Source: Marinihelvus sp036351115 | GTDB lineage: Bacteria; Pseudomonadota; Gammaproteobacteria; Xanthomonadales; SZUA-36 | NCBI GenBank assembly: GCA_036351115.1 | Contig: JAZBOL010000004.1 | Location: 1 to 64,000, forward strand | Reading direction: 5' to 3' | DNA length: 64,000 nt | Part shown: piece after piece, positions 45,579 through 53,462 of the stretch | Numbering within the stretch: position 1 is the stretch's first letter | Layout: each line of letters begins with the position of its first letter | Translations under genes and position numbers: made by a program | The notes under the pieces: generated by a model | Told to the model about the DNA's origin: nothing | The model's database searches: none | The model's input: only the letters and a program-made list of their open reading frames with translations

Positions 45579-45648
45579 CTGAACGTGTTGATCTGAACGT
45601 TCTGATCTGAATGTGTTCAGCTGAACGTGTTGACCTGAATGTGTCGAG
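45579..45648. repeat. Five tandem 14-bp repeats upstream of the persulfide dioxygenase
   Basis: Units of CTGAACGTGTTGAT type at 45579, 45593, 45607, 45621 and 45635, each 14 bp with one to five differences. They lie inside the predicted leader between the promoter at 45705-45745 and the start at 45558. Confidence 0.85.
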
Positions 45649-45704
45649 CTGACCGGGCGCTCCGCGAGTACGGGCCGGTTCCGGGACATTCCCGGACACA
45701 CCAC

Positions 45705-45745
45705 AGCATAACCCGGCGTGACAACGCCACATTGACCGGGATCAA
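45705..45745 (-). promoter_or_regulatory. Class II FNR-type promoter for the persulfide dioxygenase
   Basis: TTGACCGGGATCAA (45732-45745) matches TTGAT-N4-ATCAA with one mismatch. Its centre is 28.5 bp from the upstream end of a -10 TATGCT (45710-45705, minus strand), close to the 29.5 bp of class II FNR promoters. No -35 is needed there. The sequence and geometry are seen; the regulator is inferred. Confidence 0.5.
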
Positions 45746-45776
45746 GCGGGAACGCCGGGGAGATTCGGTTTTCGGA

Positions 45777-46469
45777 TCACTTTCCGGCGCGGGGTTCGCC
45801 GCTGCCCGGGCGCACGGGCACCAGGAACGCCAGGGCGATGAACAGGGCGGACAGCCCGCCGGCAAACACCCATTCGAGGACGTTCTGGAGACGATCCACC
45901 AGCGCCGGATCATCGATCAGACGTCGTTTGAAGGCGGACAGGATGCCGGTGCCCCAGGTGACCCCGAGCAGACCGAGGTAGGCGGTGAAGGGCCCCGTCG
46001 CCGGGGCGCCGCGAAGGGTTTCGCGGTGCTTTAGAAAGCCTCGCGCCAGGAGCAGTTGCGCCAGGCCGATCCCCGCGAAGTAGAACACCACGCCGTAACG
46101 CCGCATCCACCGATACCCGTCGCCATCCGTCCCCAGCGCCACCGCGTACACCAGGAAACTGGCGGCGCCGACAAGTCCGGCGCCGGCGATCCATCGCGTG
46201 GACGGCGGGCGCGGCCAGGACCAGAACGTCCAGGCCATGGCGGCAGCGGTTGGGAAAGCCGCCGCCTTGAACCACCCCAGTCCCGGACCGGACCGGACCG
46301 CGCGGCTCACGGACAGGCAGCCGTCCCAGAACACGTTGCACCCCGCCAGGCCGGCCCGGAGATTCAGGCCGTAGGCCAGCAACACGACGGCGGCGGGCAC
46401 CACGCCCGCCAGCAGGCAGGCCAGGAAGCGGAACCGGGTGCTCCGGGGTTTGACGATCCAGGCTTTCAT
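45777..46469 (-). CDS. Six-helix membrane protein, unassigned
   Basis: A 230-residue inner-membrane protein with about six hydrophobic segments. The loop AGCNVFWDGCLSVSRAVRSGPG resembles the conserved first loop of Frag1/DRAM-type and DUF998-like proteins, but the match is weak. Its N-terminus (MKAWIVKPRST) is encoded partly by the 15-bp tandem repeat described at 46440-46559, so the true start may have shifted. Confidence 0.6.
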   Translation of the reverse strand: MKAWIVKPRSTRFRFLACLLAGVVPAAVVLLAYGLNLRAGLAGCNVFWDGCLSVSRAVRSGPGLGWFKAAAFPTAAAMAWTFWSWPRPPSTRWIAGAGLVGAASFLVYAVALGTDGDGYRWMRRYGVVFYFAGIGLAQLLLARGFLKHRETLRGAPATGPFTAYLGLLGVTWGTGILSAFKRRLIDDPALVDRLQNVLEWVFAGGLSALFIALAFLVPVRPGSGEPRAGK

Positions 46470-46559
46470 GACCCGGGATTTGGTGTTGCGGGGTTTCGGG
46501 ACCCGGGGTTTAACGATACGGGGTTTGGTGACCCAGAGTACGATGACCGGAGGTTCATG
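46440..46559. repeat. Eight degenerate 15-bp tandem repeats
   Basis: Units of the type GACCCGGGGTTTAAC occur head to tail at 46440, 46455, 46470, 46485, 46500, 46515, 46530 and 46545. They span the start of the membrane-protein gene and the spacer to mnmE. In the plus-strand frame they encode a DPGF-like five-residue repeat, but no real gene uses that frame. Confidence 0.85.
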
Positions 46560-46574
46560 ACCGCTGCCCGGCGC

Positions 46575-47924
46575 TCACTTGCCAATGCAAAACGAGGAGA
46601 AAATCGCCCCGAGCAGGTCGTCCGGGAGAAACTCACCGGTGATCTCGGAAAGATCCTGCTGCGCGAGGCGCAGCTCTTCCGCCAGCGTTTCCGGGAGTCC
46701 CAGCGTTTCCAGCTGGGCCTGGCCCTCGGCGACATGATTTCGTGCCCGACGCAGGGCTTCGACATGCCGGCTCCGGGCGGAAAAGGTTCCTTCGCGACTT
46801 TCGCCCAGGCCGGACGCCAGGTGCAGCAGCTGCACGAGACCACCGATCCCGGCGAGCTCCCGCGCAGACAGGGTGACGCGCCAGCGCTCCGGTTCCACCC
46901 CGGGCGCTTCGCCGCTCAGGTCACTCTTGTTGAGCACTTCGATGCACCGGACGCCTTCGGGGATTTCTTCGCGGAGGGCGAGCTGCGGACCCACCGGCCG
47001 CGACCCGTCGATCACCAGCAGAGCGACGTCCGCGGCGGCAAGGGCTTCCCGGGCGCGGCGGATCCCTTCCGCTTCGACCACGTCCGTCGCCTCGCGCAGG
47101 CCCGCCGTGTCCGCGACGTGGACCGGCAGCCCATCGAGGGAAAGGGTTTCCCGCAGCACGTCCCGGGTGGTTCCGGGGATGTCCGTGACAATGGCGGAAT
47201 CGCGACCGGCGAGCGCATTGAGAAGGCTCGATTTTCCGGCGTTCGGCTCGCCGACGATGGCGACGGTCACCCCGTCGCGCAGCACCTGGCCCTGGCGGGC
47301 GGCTGCGATGAGGTCATCGAGCTCCCGGGTCAGCGCGGTGAGCCGATCGACCACGTCGCTTTCGGCGATGAAGTCAATCTCCTCGTCGGGAAAATCCAGG
47401 GCCGCCTCGATGAAGACCCGGAGGCCCGTGAGGGTTTCCTGCACGGCATGGACGCGCCGGGAAAAGGCGCCCTCGAGGGACCGTTGCGCCGCCCGTGCGG
47501 CGGACTCGGTGCCGGAGGCCACCAGGTCGGCGATGGCCTCGGCCTGGGCGAGATCCAGCTTGTCGTTCAGAAAGGCGCGTTCGGAAAACTCCCCCGGTCG
47601 CGCAGCCCGGGCGCCGAGCTCGAGGACGCGACGCAGAAGCATGGCCTGCACCACCGGTCCGCCGTGGCCCTGGAGTTCGACCACGTCCTCGCCGGTGAAA
47701 GAGGCCGGGCCCGGAAAATACAGGACGATGCCCGTATCGATGGTTTCCCCGGCGGCATCGCGAAAATGACGGAACTGTGCGAGCCTCGGTTCGAGGGCCT
47801 TGCCGGTGACCGTTTCACCGATGTGCCGGGCCCGAGGGCCGGACAGGCGCAGCACCCCGACACCCCCCGCGCCCGGCGCCGTGGCCGGAGCGGCGATGGT
47901 GTCGGTGGTGGGCGCGTCGGTCAC
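46575..47924 (-). CDS. mnmE: tRNA-modifying GTPase MnmE
   Basis: A 449-residue protein. The N-terminal tetrahydrofolate-binding domain (AAPATAPGAGGVGVLRLSGP) leads to a helical domain with an inserted G domain (GEPNAGKSSLLNAL; DIPGTTRD; DTAGLR; NKSD). The C-terminus FCIGK supplies the conserved Cys. With MnmG it makes cmnm5U34 in tRNAs. It starts with GTG overlapping the yidC stop (GTGA), so the two are coupled, as is common in this region. Confidence 0.95.
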   Translation of the reverse strand: MTDAPTTDTIAAPATAPGAGGVGVLRLSGPRARHIGETVTGKALEPRLAQFRHFRDAAGETIDTGIVLYFPGPASFTGEDVVELQGHGGPVVQAMLLRRVLELGARAARPGEFSERAFLNDKLDLAQAEAIADLVASGTESAARAAQRSLEGAFSRRVHAVQETLTGLRVFIEAALDFPDEEIDFIAESDVVDRLTALTRELDDLIAAARQGQVLRDGVTVAIVGEPNAGKSSLLNALAGRDSAIVTDIPGTTRDVLRETLSLDGLPVHVADTAGLREATDVVEAEGIRRAREALAAADVALLVIDGSRPVGPQLALREEIPEGVRCIEVLNKSDLSGEAPGVEPERWRVTLSARELAGIGGLVQLLHLASGLGESREGTFSARSRHVEALRRARNHVAEGQAQLETLGLPETLAEELRLAQQDLSEITGEFLPDDLLGAIFSSFCIGK

Positions 47925-49636
47925 GGCTCGGCGGCGATCTTCCTCGTGATGTACCACTGCTGGGCCAGGGACAGACCGGCGTTCGTGGCCCAGTACAGCA
48001 CGAGGCCCGCCGGGAAGAAGGCGAACATGATGGAAAATACCAGGGGCATCGCCTGCATCATCTTCTGCTGCAGCGGGTCCATGCCGACCATCGGCGTCAG
48101 CCGCTGGGTGGCGAACATGAACACGGCGTTCAACGCGGGCAGGATAAAGTAGGGATCGCGCACCGAGAGGTTGTCGATCCACAGGATGAACGGCGCCTGG
48201 CGCAGTTCCACGGATTCGAGCAGCACCCAGTACAGGGCGATGAAAATGGGAATCTGCACGAGGATCGGCAGGCAGCCGCCGAGCGGATTGACCTTCTCCT
48301 CCTTGTACATCTTCATCATGGCCTGGCTGAGGGCCTGGCGATCATCGCCGTAGCGTTCCTTCAGTTTCTCCATGCGCGGCTGCAGCTTACGCATGCGGGC
48401 CATGGAGCGGTACTGGGCCTCGGTCAGCTTGAAGAACGCGAGCTTGATCAGGATCGTCAGAAGGACGATGGACCAGCCCCAGTTGCCGACGAAATCGTGG
48501 ATTTTGGACAGCAGCCAGAACAGGGGCGCGGAAAATACGGTGAAAATCCCGTAGTTCACCGTCAGCTCGAGGCCCGGTGCGATGTCGGCCAGGTGATCCT
48601 GGATCTTGGGGCCGACATACAGGGTGCTTTCGAAGGTGTGCTGCTGTCCCGACGCCACGGTGACCTGGGGAGAGACGGCGCGGGCGATGACGCGCAGGGT
48701 ACCGTTCGGGGTGAAGGGCTGCGTGCTGTAGGCATTGGGTTCGCCCGCCGGCGGCACCCACGCGGTAAAGAAGTAATGCTGGATCATCGAGAGCCAGCCG
48801 TCCGCGCTCGTGGCACGGTAGGGCTCGTCCACGGCGTCGTCGAAGTCCACTTTTTCCAGCTTGTCTTCCGGGTTGTAGAAACCGACGCCGTCGAAGCTGT
48901 AGCGCTCCGGGTTGTTGAAACCGGCCCCGGAGCCTTCCCCGGGCGGTGATTTCTGGAGCTGCAGGTAACGGCTGCCGGTCCAGGGCGCGGCGCCGCGATT
49001 GTCGACCGCGTGGCTGACGCCGATGGCGTATTCGCCGCGTTCAAACACGAAGGTCTTGGTGACCGTAACCCCGTTCTCTCCCCGCCAGCTCAGGGGAACT
49101 TCGAGCCGGTCCTGGCCATCCGCCAGTTCGTACTCGGTCGCGTCAGCGACGTAAACCGTCGTGTGATTGGGCGCTTCCTGCGCGCTGAGAAGGCCAGACT
49201 GCGCGATGTGGTAGCGACCGAGGCCCTGGTTCAGGAGCGTGACCTTGACGTCGGGCTCGTCGAGATCGACGGGATAGTCGAGGAGACGCGCGGAGACGAC
49301 GGAACCGCCCAGGGGGTCGATCTCCAGGTCGAGCACATCGGTGCGCACGGCAATGAGCGGACGCTGCGGCGCCGCGACCGAACCGGTTGCGGTGGCCGAA
49401 TTTTCCGTGACGGAGGTCCCTGGCGCCGGCGTCGCGGGCAAGTCACCGGGCGCTGCAGCGCTGACATCGGGCAGGTCGCCACCATCCGGGATGCTGGCTG
49501 GATTGGCCGGTGCGGTCTCCGCGACCGGCGTGCTTTGCGGCTGGGGCTGGGGACCATAGTCCTTCTGCCATTCCACCCAAATCAGATATCCCAGGAACAA
49601 CAGGGAGATCAGGAGTACGGGGCGCAGGTTGGCCAT
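47921..49636 (-). CDS. yidC: Membrane protein insertase YidC
   Basis: A 571-residue insertase of the Gram-negative type with an N-terminal helix (LRPVLLISLLFLGYLIWVEW), a large periplasmic beta domain (residues about 60-350) and the five-helix conserved C-terminal domain (FGNWGWSIVLLTILIKLAF onward). It inserts and folds inner-membrane proteins with or without SecYEG. It follows rnpA directly after 4 bp, so yidD, usually found between, is missing here. Confidence 0.96.
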   Translation of the reverse strand: MANLRPVLLISLLFLGYLIWVEWQKDYGPQPQPQSTPVAETAPANPASIPDGGDLPDVSAAAPGDLPATPAPGTSVTENSATATGSVAAPQRPLIAVRTDVLDLEIDPLGGSVVSARLLDYPVDLDEPDVKVTLLNQGLGRYHIAQSGLLSAQEAPNHTTVYVADATEYELADGQDRLEVPLSWRGENGVTVTKTFVFERGEYAIGVSHAVDNRGAAPWTGSRYLQLQKSPPGEGSGAGFNNPERYSFDGVGFYNPEDKLEKVDFDDAVDEPYRATSADGWLSMIQHYFFTAWVPPAGEPNAYSTQPFTPNGTLRVIARAVSPQVTVASGQQHTFESTLYVGPKIQDHLADIAPGLELTVNYGIFTVFSAPLFWLLSKIHDFVGNWGWSIVLLTILIKLAFFKLTEAQYRSMARMRKLQPRMEKLKERYGDDRQALSQAMMKMYKEEKVNPLGGCLPILVQIPIFIALYWVLLESVELRQAPFILWIDNLSVRDPYFILPALNAVFMFATQRLTPMVGMDPLQQKMMQAMPLVFSIMFAFFPAGLVLYWATNAGLSLAQQWYITRKIAAEP

Positions 49637-49640
49637 TGTT

Positions 49641-50042
49641 TCAGTCTTTTCCTTCTGGTCCTTCGCCACCCGGTCGGTTGGCGAACTTCGCACAACGCGC
49701 CCAGTGCTGTTCCAGGGCGGCCGTCAATGTCCTATTGCACATGGTGGCGGCGTCTCGCTGGGGCAAGACGACGATATCCAGGCCTCGCGCTTCGCCCAAA
49801 GCCTGTTGGTGCCGTCGGAAGCTCTCCCGGATCACGCGCTTCAGCCGGTTCCGTCCGGTCGCCCTCGCACAGTTCTTCTTCGAGACCGCGAGGCCGAGCC
49901 GAGCCCGGTCCAGGTCGTTGGGCCGACACAGAACGCGGAAATAGCGATCCCGGAATACCTGCGGTCGCGAAAAAACGCGCCGAAACTCTACCGCCCGGGT
50001 GAGTCGCGACGCGCGTCGGAGGTGTTCGTTGCCATCGGTCAA
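49641..50042 (-). CDS. rnpA: Ribonuclease P protein component
   Basis: A 133-residue basic protein with RLTRAVEFRRVFSRPQVFRDRYF and the RNR motif in ARATGRNRLKRVIRESFRRHQ. It assists the RNase P RNA in maturing tRNA 5' ends. It lies between rpmH and yidC as usual. The gap to rpmH (146 bp) is larger than normal and carries a tandem repeat. Confidence 0.95.
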   Translation of the reverse strand: MTDGNEHLRRASRLTRAVEFRRVFSRPQVFRDRYFRVLCRPNDLDRARLGLAVSKKNCARATGRNRLKRVIRESFRRHQQALGEARGLDIVVLPQRDAATMCNRTLTAALEQHWARCAKFANRPGGEGPEGKD

Positions 50043-50127
50043 GACGATTTCCGGGATGTCACCCGACCCGAGACATCAACCCCGGGATAGCACCCGGTTT
50101 GTCCGCCGAGGCCCCCGGAAAGTCGCG

Positions 50128-50197
50128 ACGGATCAGGCGCAGCAGATCAGGCGCAATGGATCAGGCACAGCGGATCAGGCGCGACGGATCAGGCGCT
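50128..50197. repeat. Five tandem 14-bp repeats between rpmH and rnpA
   Basis: Units ACGGATCAGGCGCA and close variants begin at 50128, 50142, 50156, 50170 and 50184. The last unit contains the rpmH stop codon. The GGATCAGGC core is invariant or nearly so. Confidence 0.88.
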
Positions 50198-50323
50198 CAG
50201 GCGTTTGCGTCCCTTGGAACGGCGGGCGTTGATCACGGCTCGACCGCTGCGGGTGGCCATGCGTGCACGGAAACCGTGACGGCGGGCGCGCTTCAGTCGG
50301 CTCGGCTGAAAAGTACGTTTCAT
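50189..50323 (-). CDS. rpmH: Ribosomal protein bL34
   Basis: A 44-residue, very basic protein (MKRTFQPSRLKRARRHGFRA, SGRAVINARRSKGRKRLSA) of textbook length and sequence. It belongs to the large ribosomal subunit. The promoter at 50379-50407 and a GGCCAC / GTGGCC leader hairpin lie in front, and rnpA follows on the same strand. Confidence 0.97.
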   Translation of the reverse strand: MKRTFQPSRLKRARRHGFRARMATRSGRAVINARRSKGRKRLSA

Positions 50324-50378
50324 GCTGACATCCTCAATCGATTCTTCAGGCCACGAAAGTGGCCGACACAAGCGCCAA

Positions 50379-50407
50379 ATCATACCGCGATGCGCCCTCT
50401 ACCTCAA
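50379..50407 (-). promoter_or_regulatory. Promoter of the rpmH-rnpA operon
   Basis: On the minus strand TTGAGG, 17-bp spacer, TATGAT. Both boxes and the spacing are near consensus and it lies 56 bp before rpmH, so it is a good candidate. Confidence 0.7.
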
Positions 50408-50463
50408 GTCACATCAGGCATTTGGATCAAAATCGACGAGTGGTGGCGAGGACGGTAGTCAAG

Positions 50464-50688
50464 TTATCCACAGCGGGGTATGCTTGGCGCTGCGTCTCGT
50501 CCTGACCCGCCCGGTGCCGAAGCCGGCCCGGCGCACTCCAGGTCAGGGAATCGTCACGGGAGGAAACCGGTGCGACGGGGAACCCCTTTCCCTCGATCGT
50601 CGGTGTGGCGACCCTGTCCCCAGGCACTCGACCAGACCAGGAAAACCCGCCCGGCCGACAACGTTTCGGCACGGGTTGCTTATCAACA
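50464..50688. other. DnaA boxes in front of dnaA
   Basis: TTATCCACA at 50464-50472 is a perfect consensus box, and TTATCAACA at 50680-50688 differs at one place. The 50408-50711 spacer has no gene. The boxes may serve dnaA autoregulation or a second part of the origin. Confidence 0.6.
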
Positions 50689-50711
50689 ATGAGTCTTAAA
50701 AAAACTGGGTT

Positions 50712-52028
50712 ATGTCGCAGAATATCTGGCAACGCTGCATTCAGCATCTCGAGCGGGAATACCCCGCCGAAGAAATCAACACGTGGATCCTGCCCCTCCA
50801 ACCGGTCTTCGATCAGAGCAGAACCCGTCTGCTGGCACCGAACGATTACGTGCGTGAACACATATCCGTTCACTACCTGGAACGGATCCGTGACATCTTC
50901 GAGCACATGGGCGCACCGCGGGAGTCTGCGGTCGTCGAGGTCGGACAGGCCTCTTCCCTCGGGACGAACGGCTCGACCCGTCCGGCCCCGGTGGAAGCCG
51001 AGGCGACCAAGACGGGACTCGACAGCCGCTACCGGTTCGACAATTTCGTGCGTGGCGCATCCAACGAACTGGCTTTCGCCGCGGCACAGCAGATTGCCCA
51101 GCGGCCCGGCACCGTGTACAACCCGCTCGTGCTTTACGGCGGCACGGGGCTCGGTAAAACCCACCTGTTGCATGCCGCCGGCAACCTCATGCGCGAAGTC
51201 AACGGCCAGGCAAAAGTCATCTACCTGCACTCGGAGCGCTTCGTCAGCGAAATGATCCAGTCCCTGCGCCAGGGGTCCATCGACGACTTCAAGCGGCACT
51301 ACCGGTCAGCCCAGGCCCTGTTGATCGACGACATCCAGTTTTTTGCCGGCAAGGATCGTACCCAGGAGGAGTTTTTCCACACCTTCAATGCCCTGCTCGA
51401 AGGCAAGCAACAGATCATCCTCACCTGCGACCGTTACCCGAAAGAAGTGGAAGGTCTCGAAGCGAGACTGCGCTCGCGCTTCGGCTGGGGCCTGACGGTC
51501 TCCATCGAGCCACCGGACTTCGAAACCCGGGCGGCCATCCTGCTCAACAAGGCCCAGGAGCGGGGAATCCAGCTGGACGAGGCTGTAGCTTCCCTGGTGG
51601 CGCGTCGCATGCGGTCGAACGTTCGTGACCTGGAAGGCGCGCTCAACACACTCATCGCCAACTCGCGCTTCACCGGCAGGCCCATCGACGAGCCGTTTGC
51701 CCGAGAGGTGCTGAGAGACCTGCTCACGGTTCACGACCGGCTGATCACCATCGAGAACATCCAGAAAACCGTCGCGGAGTACTACAAGCTTCGAATGTCC
51801 GATATTCTGGGGCGGCGGCGGACGCGATCCATCGCCAGACCCCGGCAACTGGCCATGGCGCTCTCGAAAGAGCTGACGGAACACAGCCTGCCGGAAATCG
51901 GCGATGCGTTTGGAGGCCGGGACCATACCACCGTGCTTCATGCCTGTCGTAAAATCGACGAGTTGATCGAAACCGACGGGAAAATCCGGGAGGACAAGGC
52001 CCGGCTTTTGCGCGCCCTGACGACGTGA
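50712..52028 (+). CDS. dnaA: Chromosomal replication initiator DnaA
   Basis: A 438-residue AAA+ protein. Domain I is at the start (LEREYPAEEINTWILPLQ), then a short linker, then AAA+ with GGTGLGKTHLLHA and LLIDDIQFF. The domain IV DNA-binding signature GDAFGGRDHTTVLHACRKI is near the end. It opens the replication origin. Somewhat shorter than E. coli DnaA (467), mainly in the linker. Confidence 0.97.
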   Translation: MSQNIWQRCIQHLEREYPAEEINTWILPLQPVFDQSRTRLLAPNDYVREHISVHYLERIRDIFEHMGAPRESAVVEVGQASSLGTNGSTRPAPVEAEATKTGLDSRYRFDNFVRGASNELAFAAAQQIAQRPGTVYNPLVLYGGTGLGKTHLLHAAGNLMREVNGQAKVIYLHSERFVSEMIQSLRQGSIDDFKRHYRSAQALLIDDIQFFAGKDRTQEEFFHTFNALLEGKQQIILTCDRYPKEVEGLEARLRSRFGWGLTVSIEPPDFETRAAILLNKAQERGIQLDEAVASLVARRMRSNVRDLEGALNTLIANSRFTGRPIDEPFAREVLRDLLTVHDRLITIENIQKTVAEYYKLRMSDILGRRRTRSIARPRQLAMALSKELTEHSLPEIGDAFGGRDHTTVLHACRKIDELIETDGKIREDKARLLRALTT

Positions 52029-52307
52029 GCACACGATGGTCGGCCGCTGCGAAATGCGTGGGGATAACACCTGGGTACAAGGACGGGCATAACGGAAGGG
52101 GTTTCCTGTGGATAAGCTTTGGATGACGGCGGCAGGCCGAAAAACGCACACCTTATACACAGGCTACGCGGTCTTTCCCAACAGGCCTGCGCTTGATTCA
52201 AGTTATTGATTTTTATATGGAATTAAGAGTTATCTCGGATTTTCGTCGACCTTATTACTACTACTGTTTTGTTTAAAACATAAAGAGATAAAAGAAAGGA
52301 ACCGTCC
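52029..52307. other. oriC: Predicted replication origin (oriC)
   Basis: The dnaA-dnaN spacer carries TGTGGATAA (52107-52115), TTATACACA (52153-52161) and the near match TGGGGATAA (52059-52067). An AT-rich stretch covers 52195-52300. Within it, TTATTACTACTACTG near 52251-52266 resembles the DnaA-trio element beside a GC-rich TCGTCGACC. Position and motifs are seen; origin activity is inferred. Confidence 0.8.
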
Positions 52308-53408
52308 ATGAAATTCAGCATTCAGCGCGAGGTGTTCCTCCAGCCCCTGACGCAGGTCGTCGGCGTGGTGGAACGTCGCCAGACCCTGCCCGTTCTGGCC
52401 AATTTCCTGCTGGTCGCCCGCGAGGGCATGATTTCCGTCACCGGCACGGATATGGAAGTGGAGCTGGTGGGGTCCGTGGCCGCCGATATTTCACAGGAAG
52501 GAGAAATCACGGTTCCTGCCCGGAAATTGCTGGACATCGTCAAGGCCCTCCCGGATGGGGTCACCATCAACCTGGCCGTGGGCGATGGCAAAGCGACCCT
52601 GCTTGCGGGCAAGAGCCGCTACACCCTGGCCACGTTGCCGGCCGACGAGTTCCCGGCCACGGACCAGGTCGAAACGATTTACGAGGTCAAGTTGCCCGAG
52701 AAGTCGCTCAGGAACCTCATCGACAAAACCGGTTTCGCCATGGCGAACCACGATGTTCGGTACTACCTGAACGGCATGCTGTTCGATTTCAGCCAGGGCC
52801 AGCTGCGGGTGGTTGCCACCGACGGCCACCGTCTCGCAGTCAGTGATTACGATGGAAAGGTGGAAGTCCCTGAAGACCGCCAGGTCATCGTGCCGAGGAA
52901 GGGTGTGCTCGAGCTGGGGCGGATGATGAGTGACAGCGATGATGAGGTGACCCTGGCCATCGGTCGCAGTCACGTTCGCCTCGTGAAGGCGGGTACGCGC
53001 TTCACGAGTAAACTCATCGACGGTCGATTCCCGGATTACGAAGCGGTGATCCCCGCCGGAGCCGACAAGCAGATTCTCGCTGACCGGGACCTGCTCACCG
53101 ATGCGCTGCAACGCGCCGCCATTCTGTCCAACGAGAAGTACAAGGGAGTCCGGCTGGAAGCCAACGGGAGTCTCCTGAAGATCATCGCCCATAACCCGCA
53201 GCACGAGGAAGCGGTGGAAGAGATCGAAGTCACGCTCAATTTCGACTCCCTGGCCGTGGGTTTCAACGTTACCTACCTGCTCGACGCCCTGATGGCATTG
53301 GAAACCGAGGAGGTGACCCTGGAGTTGAAAGACCCGAACAGCAGCTGCCTGGTGTCGTCGCCGGACAGTGATCTGAACCGCCACGTGGTCATGCCGCTCA
53401 AGCTGTAA
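52308..53408 (+). CDS. dnaN: DNA polymerase III beta sliding clamp
   Basis: A 366-residue clamp of normal length with three similar domains. The start MKFSIQREVFLQPLTQVVGVVERR and the end (LNRHVVMPLKL) both match the family. It encircles DNA and tethers polymerase III. AAAGAAAGGA lies in front of the ATG. recF follows after 54 bp. Confidence 0.97.
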   Translation: MKFSIQREVFLQPLTQVVGVVERRQTLPVLANFLLVAREGMISVTGTDMEVELVGSVAADISQEGEITVPARKLLDIVKALPDGVTINLAVGDGKATLLAGKSRYTLATLPADEFPATDQVETIYEVKLPEKSLRNLIDKTGFAMANHDVRYYLNGMLFDFSQGQLRVVATDGHRLAVSDYDGKVEVPEDRQVIVPRKGVLELGRMMSDSDDEVTLAIGRSHVRLVKAGTRFTSKLIDGRFPDYEAVIPAGADKQILADRDLLTDALQRAAILSNEKYKGVRLEANGSLLKIIAHNPQHEEAVEEIEVTLNFDSLAVGFNVTYLLDALMALETEEVTLELKDPNSSCLVSSPDSDLNRHVVMPLKL

Positions 53409-53462
53409 ACGCGGCGCCCGGCACGCACGGGAGTCACCCGTGCGGTTGACGGGGGGTCCCCC

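Noticed and set aside
46056..48152. 698-codon plus-strand frame with DPGF peptide repeats
   Set aside because: The repeats are a read-through of the 15-bp DNA repeat; the rest is antisense of mnmE and yidC.
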